Of a stretch of 64,000 nucleotides of DNA, positions 44,417 through 52,613 are shown piece after piece (position 1 is the first letter of the stretch; every line of letters begins with the position of its first letter). Below the pieces are notes generated by a model that worked only from the letters and a program-made list of their open reading frames with translations, did not search any database and had not been told where the DNA came from. The translations under genes and the position numbers were made by a program. Origin of the DNA: Dehalogenimonas etheniformans (GTDB taxonomy: Bacteria; Chloroflexota; Dehalococcoidia; Dehalococcoidales; Dehalococcoidaceae); contig NZ_CP058566.2 in NCBI RefSeq assembly GCF_014672715.2, positions 1,550,001 through 1,614,000 on the forward strand. The letters run 5' to 3'.

Positions 44417-45262
44417 TCAGTCCGGATCTACAAAGTAGTAGCCAATTCCGAATTTTGTCATGATAATCTTTGGTGAAGCCGGATCAATCTCAATTTTCTC
44501 TCTCAAATGGCGTACGTGTACCTTGATGATTTCGGCCGCCCCCGAATAAGCCACACCCCAAAGCTTTTCTGCAATACCAGCATGGGAGACCACTTCCCCA
44601 TTTTTATCCATAAGACATTTGAGTATTTCACTTTCAGTATCGGTGAGTACTACCATCTTGTTGTTGTATTGAACTACCCGTCGAGACAGTTCGAAAACTA
44701 GTTTTCGGTCTTTAGAGTTATTTTCAACCAGACTCTTTAGGCTCTGTTCTATCCGCCGTCTTTGATAACGCTCTTCAACCAATTTAACGTTGGTTTCATT
44801 GAGCTGGTTAGATTTTTCAATAATTAATTGTAAAAGTCGCTCTTGTGCCAATTTCCGTTCGGTAATGTCTCGTACCATCGAAATCACACATTGTTTCCCA
44901 TTCAGGACAATAGTACGGCTACTTATCTCCACCGGAATCCTGTGACCATCTTTGGCCATGTGAGTCCTTTCGAAAACGACTCGGCCTTCAGCCTTTATAT
45001 GTTCGACAGTCGAATCATCGACCGTTTTGGGGTCATCAATGTCCATCGGAGTCATCAACTTTAATTCTTCCCGAGTATAACCGAGCATCCGGCAAGCCGC
45101 ATCATTAACTTCAATAAACGGTCCGGCCGTGCCGTCATGATTGATACCGTGAACCATAGCCCCGTCGTTACTAAGATTAAAAAGCAAATGGAACTTTGCG
45201 ATGTCTTCCTCAACCGTCGTCCCAACTTGTTTATGTTCAGAATTCTCTTCGTATTTTTTCAT
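44417..45262 (-). CDS. PAS-sensor / PhoB-type winged-helix one-component regulator
   Basis: The 281-residue protein has an N-terminal PAS domain (about 20-135: FHLLFNLSNDGAMVHGINHD, FIEVNDAACRMLGYTREELK, MVRDITERK), a helical coiled-coil-like linker (~136-190) and an OmpR/PhoB-type winged helix (~195-281: VVLTDTESEILKCLMDKNGE, VKVHVRHLREKIE, GIGYYFVDPD). There is no histidine kinase or receiver domain. A PAS sensor wired straight to a response-regulator-type DNA-binding domain is an unusual layout; rdh clusters usually carry separate kinase/regulator pairs. The gene is divergent from rdhA3, with GGGAGGT before its ATG. I infer that it activates the rdh promoters bearing tandem TTAAC repeats. 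Confidence 0.88.
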   Translation of the reverse strand: MKKYEENSEHKQVGTTVEEDIAKFHLLFNLSNDGAMVHGINHDGTAGPFIEVNDAACRMLGYTREELKLMTPMDIDDPKTVDDSTVEHIKAEGRVVFERTHMAKDGHRIPVEISSRTIVLNGKQCVISMVRDITERKLAQERLLQLIIEKSNQLNETNVKLVEERYQRRRIEQSLKSLVENNSKDRKLVFELSRRVVQYNNKMVVLTDTESEILKCLMDKNGEVVSHAGIAEKLWGVAYSGAAEIIKVHVRHLREKIEIDPASPKIIMTKFGIGYYFVDPD

Positions 45263-45324
45263 TTCGACCTCCCAACCTTAGATCACACCTCAAGATCTCC
45301 AAGTGGCTTTGGATCGAAGCGGTT

Positions 45325-45390
45325 TTAACAATTCTTAACGGAAAATCAGCATAAATACCGATATACCGAATATCAGAAACGTTATACCAT
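45325..45390 (+). promoter_or_regulatory. rdhA3 promoter with tandem repeats
   Basis: TTAACA (45325), TTAACG (45335) and TCAGCA (45346) repeat at 10-11 bp. The GAAAATCAGCATAAAT box follows. TATACC (45362-45367) and TACCAT (45385-45390) are 17 bp apart, in the same places as the -35 and -10 of rdhA2 and rdhA4. It lies between rdhA3 and the divergent PAS-winged-helix gene. Confidence 0.65.
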
Positions 45391-45461
45391 GGTTACCTTA
45401 AAGAATGCATCCATTACTGTAGGGTTCAAAATTGGGTGAAAAGTAAGTCGGAAGGAGTCTA

Positions 45462-46892
45462 GTGATGAAGGGGTTCCATTCAACGGTTAGCCGCAGGGAT
45501 TTCATGAAGGGTCTGGGCCTGGCCGGCGCGGGTGTCTCCGCGGCAGCGGCACTCGGCGCTCCGGTTTTTCACGACCTGGACGAAGCCGCAAGCAGCGTCT
45601 ACGGGAAAAAATCATGGTGGATCAACGAACGCGATCACGAAGACATCACTACCGAGGTCGATTGGAAGGTTTACCAGGCCTATGATCCAGCTACTCATCC
45701 AGCGGTTCCCGTTTCTCAGGAAGTTAAGGATGCAACGACTGCCAGATTGGCCGAGGATAAAGCGCTTGGCCTGGCAGGAAAAAAGGCAGGGTTTGACCGC
45801 CGCGCCTGGGCTTGGTACTCGGCTTCCGGGGTAGGCGGCTTGGATACCGACTGGAACGGCAACGTTTATGGTACCGGCGTTCTAAATTATTGGAAGCCGG
45901 CGGCAACCGACGTCACTCAGCCATGGAGCAAGGATCCCGATTATAACTTAAAAGTGCTGCAGGCCGCCTTCCACTCCTTCGGTACACCCACCGTCGGCGT
46001 TGTCGAGATTACCGAACATATACAGCGGCTGTTCAATAAAGGCACGGTTTCATGGGGTGAAAATATTGCCGAGCCTACTTATGATGCCAACAAAGTGTAC
46101 CATATCCCTGCTAAAGCTAAGTACATGGTCGTTTGGGAAACCCAAATGTCCCAGCGGCAGAGCACCTACACCTATTCTGAGTACCCGACCCCTAGCGGCT
46201 ACGGTTCGGCACCGCCCATCGGACGGATGGATTCCCAAGCTTATAATTATGCCAGACTCGTTCGCGCCCAAGCCGTCTCGTTTATGAAAGGTCTGGGGTG
46301 GCTAGCAGTCAAGCCATCACCAAGTTTTCCGGTGCAGAGCACGGCTCACGGCATTTTTGCCGGTCTTGGGGAACAGGCACGCCCAAACTACAGAATGAGC
46401 CCGAATTTCGGCCTAAACATGCGCTATGCCAACATCGCTGTTACCGATATGCCGCTCACTCCGACTAAACCTATTGATTTCGGCGGCCACCGCTTTTGCA
46501 ATGGCTGCAAACGTTGTGGCGAGGTTTGCCCGACAGGTTCTATAGATATGTCAGATGAACCACGGTGGGAGACGGTCGTACCTAAAAACAATGCTGGTAT
46601 TAAAGCCTTCTTCATGAACTGGGACACATGCCCAGGATTTGGTTCACCGGCACACTGCGGTATCTGCCAACCCACCTGCCCATTCAACCATGCACCTGAA
46701 GCAATCATTCATCCTATCATCAGGGTCACAGCCTCGACAACCGGTATGTTTAACGGGTTCTTCGGACAGATGGATCGAGCGTTTGGTTACAGCAAGGTTA
46801 GATCCGATGACGAGATGGAAGGTTGGTGGACCCGGGAACTATCGACAGACAAGGGTGACACCATCTTCGGCGCCGGCAAGTTCATGTGGTAA
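45462..46892 (+). CDS. rdhA: Reductive dehalogenase catalytic subunit 3
   Basis: The ~475-residue protein has the Tat signal VSRRDFMKGLGLAGAGVSAA. Iron-sulfur motifs are CNGCKRCGEVCPTGSID and the later Cys with HCGICQPTCPFNH. The core shows ARLVRAQAVSFMKGLGWLAV and AGLGEQARPN. GTG at 45462 and ATG at 45465 are adjacent starts; GGAG lies just upstream. It is the gene immediately divergent from the PAS-winged-helix regulator and so the likeliest direct target. No rdhB follows. Confidence 0.96.
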   Translation: MMKGFHSTVSRRDFMKGLGLAGAGVSAAAALGAPVFHDLDEAASSVYGKKSWWINERDHEDITTEVDWKVYQAYDPATHPAVPVSQEVKDATTARLAEDKALGLAGKKAGFDRRAWAWYSASGVGGLDTDWNGNVYGTGVLNYWKPAATDVTQPWSKDPDYNLKVLQAAFHSFGTPTVGVVEITEHIQRLFNKGTVSWGENIAEPTYDANKVYHIPAKAKYMVVWETQMSQRQSTYTYSEYPTPSGYGSAPPIGRMDSQAYNYARLVRAQAVSFMKGLGWLAVKPSPSFPVQSTAHGIFAGLGEQARPNYRMSPNFGLNMRYANIAVTDMPLTPTKPIDFGGHRFCNGCKRCGEVCPTGSIDMSDEPRWETVVPKNNAGIKAFFMNWDTCPGFGSPAHCGICQPTCPFNHAPEAIIHPIIRVTASTTGMFNGFFGQMDRAFGYSKVRSDDEMEGWWTRELSTDKGDTIFGAGKFMW

Positions 46893-46912
46893 TCAACGTC
46901 CAAATGGTTTAA

Positions 46913-46950
46913 GCCGGGGGGAAGGTAATACCTTCCCCCCGGGCTGTTTT
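46913..46950 (+). terminator. Terminator of rdhA3
   Basis: GCCGGGGGGAAGG, loop TAATA, CCTTCCCCCCGGGC, then TGTTTTGG: a GC-rich stem of ~13 bp with a short T run. Confidence 0.88.
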
Positions 46951-46968
46951 GGTCAAGGGAGAATAATC

Positions 46969-47035
46969 TTAACCATTTCTTAACTAAAAATCAGCATAAA
47001 TGCGTATTTACATGTCGTATAAGATACGTTACAAT
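46969..47035 (+). promoter_or_regulatory. rdhA4 promoter with 11-bp tandem repeats
   Basis: TTAACC (46969), TTAACT (46980) and TCAGCA (46991) repeat every 11 bp. The box AAAAATCAGCATAAATGCG and TATTTAC (46986-47011) is nearly identical to that of rdhA2. TTTACA (47007-47012) and TACAAT (47030-47035) are 17 bp apart. The box ends 71 bp before the start codon. Confidence 0.72.
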
Positions 47036-47081
47036 ATTAAGGTGTGGTTGTAACTGAATATAACTGGAAAGGGAGTAAAAC

Positions 47082-48482
47082 ATGATGTCCGGTTTCCATA
47101 GTACACTATCCCGGCGGGATTTCATGAAAGGCCTGGGATTGGCCGGTGCAGGCATCGGCGTCGCCGGAGCTGTAGCTCCCACGTTCAACGACCTCGACCA
47201 ATTGGCAGCAACAACGACCAATAAACGCCATCCCTGGTGGGTCAAAGAGAATGAACTCAATGTCCTGACTTCAGACATCGATTGGAATGTATTTGCCCAA
47301 CTGGATAAAAAGACGACAGGGATGCCGTCACCGAGCGCTGAAAACGAAGCTTTGCGTGCCGAACGAGATAAGAAGTTCGATCTTGAGGGCATGACTCAAA
47401 AAATCCCCGGGCGTGACGTTAGATGCGCTGCCTTAGCCGATATGGTTACCGGTCTTCAGACTGCAGCCCCTTGGGACGGTCCCAGCGGTATCGTTCCACC
47501 GCAAGAAAACGGGGCCAGCGCCTGGCAAGGAACCCCTGAAGATAATATGACGATGCTACGCGCTGCTTTGCACCTTGCCGGCGCGGCCCAGGTTGGCGCA
47601 ATGGAGCTAACTGAAAAAATGCTCCGGAACTTCGACAAAGGGGCTGTGGTTTTTGAAGATATTGCCAAAGGGACTGTTGATGCTAAAAAAGTGTATCACA
47701 TTCCCCAGAAGGCCAAATACCTCCTTACCTATTCGATTCAACAGAATTATGTGCAGTGCATTTATCAGCTGCGCGAAGACCCGGCTTACCCAGGGAAATT
47801 AGCTATGCCAATGCCTCTAGGCCGCCCCGCAATTCACCGGGCATATGGCGATGGCCGCTATACCGAGTGGCAGGCTATGCGCTTCGTCAAGAACCTGGGC
47901 TACGGGGCTTACAAGGCGGGCGTAACTACTAACGTCTCGTTAGGTCTTTTCTCTGGTCTGGGCGAGCAAGGCCGGGCTACCTACATGATGACACCACGCT
48001 CCGGTCTGATGACGCGCATCACCAACTATATCATCACGGATCTCCCATTAGCACCGACTAATCCTATCGATTTCGGCGGCAGCAAGTTCTGCGAGACCTG
48101 CATGCGATGCGCCGAGAAATGCCCGAGCGATGCTCTGGGCACTCAAAAAGAGCCAACCTGGGATGCTGGTCCGGGAAATAAACCCGGGTATAAGGGCTGG
48201 CGAGTAGACTGGTTGAAGTGCCGCGAAGTAGGCGCACCATCCCGCTGCGGTGTCTGCCATACACTATGTCCGTTCAATCACCCGAATGAAGGCATGATCC
48301 ACCCTATAGTACGATCTACCGCAGCTACCACACCGATTTTCAACAGCTTCTTTGCTACAATGGACCGCACATTTGCATACGCAGAACCCAAGAGTCCTGA
48401 GGAGTTGGAAGCCTGGTGGACACGCGATCTCGAAAATTGGAGACCGGACGTTACACACGGTGCTGGTAAGTTCACCTGGTAG
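47082..48482 (+). CDS. rdhA: Reductive dehalogenase catalytic subunit 4
   Basis: The 466-residue protein has the Tat signal LSRRDFMKGLGLAGAGIGVA. Iron-sulfur motifs are CETCMRCAEKCPSDALG and the later Cys with RCGVCHTLCPFNH. The core shows MRFVKNLGYGAYKAGV and SGLGEQGRA. It resembles rdhA2 most in the corrinoid core (LGYGTYKAG vs LGYGAYKAG) and its promoter box is nearly the same, suggesting duplication of gene plus promoter. The stop is followed by a weak hairpin (GAGGAG/CTCCTC). No rdhB follows. Confidence 0.97.
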   Translation: MMSGFHSTLSRRDFMKGLGLAGAGIGVAGAVAPTFNDLDQLAATTTNKRHPWWVKENELNVLTSDIDWNVFAQLDKKTTGMPSPSAENEALRAERDKKFDLEGMTQKIPGRDVRCAALADMVTGLQTAAPWDGPSGIVPPQENGASAWQGTPEDNMTMLRAALHLAGAAQVGAMELTEKMLRNFDKGAVVFEDIAKGTVDAKKVYHIPQKAKYLLTYSIQQNYVQCIYQLREDPAYPGKLAMPMPLGRPAIHRAYGDGRYTEWQAMRFVKNLGYGAYKAGVTTNVSLGLFSGLGEQGRATYMMTPRSGLMTRITNYIITDLPLAPTNPIDFGGSKFCETCMRCAEKCPSDALGTQKEPTWDAGPGNKPGYKGWRVDWLKCREVGAPSRCGVCHTLCPFNHPNEGMIHPIVRSTAATTPIFNSFFATMDRTFAYAEPKSPEELEAWWTRDLENWRPDVTHGAGKFTW

Positions 48483-48589
48483 TTTAGATCGAGGAGGGAT
48501 TTAACTCCTCACTCGACAAAAAACCGATGTTCTCTTATGATTGCCGCGTGATGAACGCGGCAATCATGTGTCTGACATGTTTGGAGATT

Positions 48590-49390
48590 ATGAATCAGCC
48601 AATCTCATGCCCACAATCCGACACGGTATTAACAAGCGATAGGTCGTTGCACGTCTATCACGTCGTTTACGAGCCGACGTTCAAGTCGATAATCTTCCAT
48701 CACTGGACCGAATGCAACCTGAAATGCCTCGGCTGCTACTGCAAAGTCGAAAAGCTGGACTTTTCGCTGTTGCCCGACTGGCAGATGCGGGTCTCGACCA
48801 ATCCCCCGGAAAAACCGCCGGAAAGGCTGTTATCTCTCGATGAAGCCATGGCTTTGACTGAGAATCTGGCTATTGAGAGGGCTATCTCCATCGGTGTCGA
48901 ACCATCGCTGGATCCCGGAATGCCGCTCCTGGCCAGAGAAATGAAATCACGACACCACACTTACAATATCCTCTTTACCAACGGCGTGGCATTGGCCGAT
49001 CTTTCGAGCATCGACGAGGTCATCTTCAGTCTGAAGGCGGTGACTCCCGAGCTATACAGAAACTATACCGGCGGGGATAATCGGAAATCGATGGCCAACT
49101 TCCGCCGGGTGTACGATTCCGGCAAGAAACTGCAGGCTGAAATCACGCTCGTGCCGGGAGCTATCGAGGCGAATGAGATTGAAAAAGTGGCAGAGTTCAT
49201 CGCCTCGGTCGATAACAATATACCGTTGCGGATCACAGGTTTCATCCAGTTATCCGGCCAGCCCTTCAGAGCGCCGACCGGGGCAGAAGTTGAAGCTGCG
49301 GCGGCTTTAGCCAAAAAACATCTCAAAACGGTCAATTATCTCTCCGGAGAAATGCCCCGGGTGGGCACGCCGCCAATTAGATTGTTCTAG
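48590..49390 (+). CDS. Radical SAM protein, unknown substrate
   Basis: The ~266-residue protein has the cluster motif WTECNLKCLGCYCK (CxxxCxxC) at about residue 45, then SIGVEPSLDP and ITLVPGAIEANEIEKVAEFI, consistent with a pyruvate-formate-lyase-activating-enzyme-like radical SAM fold. The length is short for the superfamily but the barrel appears complete. I chose the ATG at 48590 with GGAG upstream; an ATG at 48527 would add 21 Cys-rich residues. It follows rdhA4 by 107 bp, but a functional link to dehalogenation is only suggested by position. Confidence 0.82.
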   Translation: MNQPISCPQSDTVLTSDRSLHVYHVVYEPTFKSIIFHHWTECNLKCLGCYCKVEKLDFSLLPDWQMRVSTNPPEKPPERLLSLDEAMALTENLAIERAISIGVEPSLDPGMPLLAREMKSRHHTYNILFTNGVALADLSSIDEVIFSLKAVTPELYRNYTGGDNRKSMANFRRVYDSGKKLQAEITLVPGAIEANEIEKVAEFIASVDNNIPLRITGFIQLSGQPFRAPTGAEVEAAAALAKKHLKTVNYLSGEMPRVGTPPIRLF

Positions 49391-49398
49391 GACAGAAT

Positions 49399-49971
49399 AT
49401 GAGAGTATTACTCGTAAACCCTGGTTCTGAAGTCAATCCCCGCTTCAAGACGTATGCCGTTTTCCCCAATGGCATTCTGTTCCTGGCGGCGGTGCTGGAA
49501 CGCGCCCGACTCGGCACAAAACGCGGTTCCTTCCCCGCTTTCCGGGGCAGCGTTTTCGATCTTCCCGGCGCTTCTCCGATGCGTAACGCCGCCCGCACCA
49601 CGGTTGCACCCACCGGAACGCTATCGATTATTGCCGGGTGTTCCTGCGGCATCGAGCCCCTGTTTTCGGTGGCTTTTGTCCGGCACATGCTGGACGGCGA
49701 GCGGTTGCTTGACCTCGGATTCAAACCCATGATCATCGTCGCCGATTCGGAAATGGGCCCCTCGATGCTGGGGAAGGTTCTCACCCACGAGATCTTGGAC
49801 CAACTTAAAGCCAGGTATGAACACCTTCCCGATGAGAACGCCAGGATTTACTACCATACCTTTGTGATCGACGGCCCGATTTTTAAGAAGCGCCTGGAGA
49901 TAACGGAAAGCGATAAAGTTGTGGCTGGCCCAATATCGTACCTGGACATCAAAAAGTTCGAACTTAGATGA
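49399..49971 (+). pseudogene. Chimeric open frame: B12-domain start + NrdJ fragment + unknown tail
   Basis: The 190-codon frame has no internal stop but is a patchwork. Residues ~1-36 (MRVLLVNPGSEVNPRFKTYA, then FPNGILFLAAVLE) match the start of a B12-binding radical SAM protein. Residues ~37-108 (KRGSFPAF, then PMRNAARTTVAPTGTLSIIA, then GIEPLFSVAFVRHMLDG) match the substrate-binding core of the adenosylcobalamin-dependent ribonucleotide reductase NrdJ. Residues ~109-190 (PMIIVADSEMGPSMLGKVLT to the end) I do not recognise. NrdJ alone is normally over 600 residues, so no working reductase is possible. I read it as a deletion scar that happens to stay in frame. Confidence 0.7.
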
Positions 49972-50117
49972 CCTTCTGGAGCGATAACAGTTTCGACCAT
50001 AATCTCTCCATAAAGGCTAGTAATCATTACATTTGGTGAATCGTGAGAGTTGCTCTTAATTTGTATTACTCACTCAAAGTGTTACAATGAAACGCAAAAA
50101 AATTGCCGGGAAATAGA

Positions 50118-50756
50118 ATGAAACTTAGGAACTCTGACCGATCATTAGCAAAGCTAGTAATCATCATTCCGCTTGCCGTTATAGCCATCTCCACGATGAC
50201 CGCATGCGGCGGTGGCGGTACACCTACGACGTCAAACCCACCAACCTCCCAACCTCCGACCACGACACTTCCCCCCTCGTTGAATTTTCCTTCGGGGAAA
50301 TACGTAAATGAAGTCACTTATGTGGATCAATTCACTTTAGCATACACCGTGACCGATGACGGTATAATTTCTATCGGCATCAAGGCCAAAACAGGCGGTT
50401 GGTTTGCCATAGCTGTCGGCAGCCCTCACGGGCAGTCTGATATTTGGATCGGTTACGTTACCGGTGGTCAAGTAACGCTTTTAGACACGCATAATGCGAG
50501 TTATAGTGGCGCACACCCATTGGATACCGGTTCAGGCGGCACGGACGACTTGACCAACATCACCGGAAGCGAAGGCAACGGCGTTACCACCATCGAATTC
50601 AAACGCAAATTGGACACCGCAGACAAATACGATCTGCCGCTCGTTGCCGGCTCCAACATTGTGACCTGGGCGATCGGACCTTCGGACGATACCAATCAAG
50701 AGCATTCCGTGATCGGGCTGGCGACATTCGAAATTCGTCAGCTCCCAAGCCACTAA
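50118..50756 (+). CDS. DOMON-domain lipoprotein 1
   Basis: The 212-residue protein has a signal peptide with lipobox (STMTAC, Cys about residue 30), a Thr/Pro linker, then a DOMON-like beta-sandwich: DQFTLAYTVTDDGIISIGIK, then GGWFAIAVGSPHGQSDIWIG and GVTTIEFKRKLDTAD, with a terminal EHSVIGLATFEI. DOMON domains bind haem or sugars and often serve extracytoplasmic electron transfer. The start is the ATG at 50118. It has a tandem paralogue 180 bp downstream. Confidence 0.85.
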   Translation: MKLRNSDRSLAKLVIIIPLAVIAISTMTACGGGGTPTTSNPPTSQPPTTTLPPSLNFPSGKYVNEVTYVDQFTLAYTVTDDGIISIGIKAKTGGWFAIAVGSPHGQSDIWIGYVTGGQVTLLDTHNASYSGAHPLDTGSGGTDDLTNITGSEGNGVTTIEFKRKLDTADKYDLPLVAGSNIVTWAIGPSDDTNQEHSVIGLATFEIRQLPSH

Positions 50757-50938
50757 AGCGGCAAACTGATAATACTGGGCGCAAACAATCTTGCGTCCAG
50801 TGCGCTTTGTGTTGGCTTTGTAAAGAATTCCATGTATTCAGTTTCGATTTAGACTTCACGTCGCAAGTAGCTATAATCAAATTGTCGATATGGATAAAAT
50901 CCGTTCGATAACGTTACGTTTACGGAGATGCAGGAGTT

Positions 50939-51517
50939 ATGATTCGGGGCGTCTATCTAAAATTCCTTGGGGCAATCTGCGCCATTTTCATTTTGCTGAT
51001 TGGTGGCTGTGGCACTCCTCAACAAACCACCCACACCACCTCCACAACTCCACCGGAACTCGATTTCTCGGTTGGCAGCTACGCCAGTGTCAATACGTAT
51101 AGCAACTCAATCACCATCGCCTATACCGTCCAGGGCGATACCATCGCCATCGGCCTCAAGGCTAGAACAACAGGTTGGGTCGCTATTGCGCTTGGAAATG
51201 CTCACGGGGATTCAGACGTCATCATGGGTTGGGTGGCTAACGGGCAAGTCACCATAAATGACACTAACCGCGCCAGTAAGGCCGGTTTGCATCAACTTGA
51301 CGTTGATACCGGCGGCACCAACGATGTCAATGTTTTCGGTGGAAGTGAGATCAACGGCATCACCACACTCGAATTCACGCGCAAGTTGGTCACTGGAGAT
51401 ACTCAAGACCTCCCATTCCTCAAAGGCAACAATACCATCACTTGGGCGATCGGACCGACTGACGCCATCACCTCACACCACTCCGAGATCGGTTTCGCCA
51501 CGATTACCATTCCCTAA
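50939..51517 (+). CDS. DOMON-domain lipoprotein 2
   Basis: The 192-residue protein has lipobox IGGC (about residue 24), a short Thr/Pro linker and the same fold as its neighbour: SITIAYTVQGDTIAIGLKAR, then GWVAIALGNAHGDSDVIMGW, GITTLEFTRKLVTGD and HHSEIGFATITI. Conserved His residues (NAHGDSD and the terminal HHSE) could be metal or haem ligands. It clearly arose by duplication with the gene at 50118. Confidence 0.86.
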   Translation: MIRGVYLKFLGAICAIFILLIGGCGTPQQTTHTTSTTPPELDFSVGSYASVNTYSNSITIAYTVQGDTIAIGLKARTTGWVAIALGNAHGDSDVIMGWVANGQVTINDTNRASKAGLHQLDVDTGGTNDVNVFGGSEINGITTLEFTRKLVTGDTQDLPFLKGNNTITWAIGPTDAITSHHSEIGFATITIP

Positions 51518-51557
51518 CAGATTGCCCGTTTGGCCAGGAGACGCGTACAATCGGACT

Positions 51558-52481
51558 ATGGGTTTCATTGATCCGTACGCCTACCAACCCGCCGAGCCCC
51601 AGGCGGCCGTTTCTATCCAGAACGGTCGGCGTTTTTCAAAACTCGCCGTTAGCTTCCCGTCTGCTGTCTCCAATGGTTCGTCTATGGGGAATGTCACCGG
51701 GGTCTGCTACCTGCCCCAAAAACCCCATAAATCGCCACTCGTTGTCCTCGTCCACGGCATCGGCGATTCCAGCACCATCCCATGTCACGCCCTGGCCAGA
51801 TCACTGGTCGGTTCAGGCATCGCAAGCTTCGTCATCTACCTGCCGATCCATTCGCGGCGTCTGCCCCAGGACATGAAGGACCGTTTTTTCAATCTTTCCG
51901 TGGAGGAATGGTTTGAGTTATACCGGGTTTCGGTGATCAATATCAGGCAGGCGCTGGACTGGGCGGAAACCCGCAGTGATATAGATTGCTCGCGCATGGG
52001 TATCGCCGGAATAAGTTTCGGAGGCTACGTCGCAGGCATCGCTCTAGGGATCGACCACCGACTGAAATCCGGCGCCATGCTCCTGGCCTGCGGAAACATG
52101 CAAAAACTGGCATGGACTAGGTCCACCAAGCGTATCCCTAGATGGGAGGTCACTGAAGCGGTTTACCGTGAGGCTCAAAAATCTTATTTGTCTTATGTTG
52201 ACCACGTGTCGGCTTTCGGTTTCGAAAACGTTACACCGCCAGAATCCAACTACGCATTCGACCCCTACACTTTTTGTTCGAAGATTAAAGAAAAACCGCT
52301 CTATTTAACAAACGCCCTGTGGGATGAATATTTCCCCAGGGAAACCGCCAAAGAATTCTGGCAGGCATGCGGTCGCCCACCCCAGTTGTGGCTGCCTGCG
52401 GGTCATGCAACCGCCTGGTTGTTTTACCCATTGATATCGAATAGGGTAAGGAACCTTTTCAAGAAGGCCTTTTCACTTTAG
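51558..52481 (+). CDS. Alpha/beta hydrolase family protein
   Basis: The ~307-residue protein has an oxyanion region VVLVHGIGDSS, the nucleophile elbow GISFGGY (GxSxG), an acidic region LWDEYFP and the terminal His in AGHATAW, so a full Ser-Asp-His triad can be proposed. I start at the ATG at 51558; the open frame extends upstream into the DOMON gene but without homology. No signal peptide. Its 3' end abuts the arsC remnant on the other strand. Confidence 0.85.
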   Translation: MGFIDPYAYQPAEPQAAVSIQNGRRFSKLAVSFPSAVSNGSSMGNVTGVCYLPQKPHKSPLVVLVHGIGDSSTIPCHALARSLVGSGIASFVIYLPIHSRRLPQDMKDRFFNLSVEEWFELYRVSVINIRQALDWAETRSDIDCSRMGIAGISFGGYVAGIALGIDHRLKSGAMLLACGNMQKLAWTRSTKRIPRWEVTEAVYREAQKSYLSYVDHVSAFGFENVTPPESNYAFDPYTFCSKIKEKPLYLTNALWDEYFPRETAKEFWQACGRPPQLWLPAGHATAWLFYPLISNRVRNLFKKAFSL

Positions 52482-52612
52482 CCCGGTATCAGATCGATCC
52501 ACAACGGATTTTGCTCCGGATTTAGAATGACACTGAAAGAGAAGAACGCCTCAGCCATCTTCGAACGCCCCGAATTATGGACGTAGACAAACAGGGCTTT
52601 CCGAGGCTGTGG
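52478..52612 (-). pseudogene. Remnant of an arsenate reductase / low-MW phosphatase-like gene
   Basis: In frame after the phoU remnant, codons give RKALFVYVHNSGRSKMAEAF, matching the N-terminus of ArsC-type proteins (normally FVCVHNSGRS). The catalytic Cys is Tyr (TGC to TAC), no start codon precedes it, and likeness stops after ~25 residues. In Dehalococcoidia such a gene commonly follows phoU. This is a dead 5' fragment. Confidence 0.7.
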
Positions 52613-52613
52613 C

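Noticed and set aside
40764-48482. A catabolic transposon or site-specific integration element bounding the rdh island
   Set aside because: No transposase, recombinase, tRNA or clear flanking direct repeats were found at either edge of the cluster.
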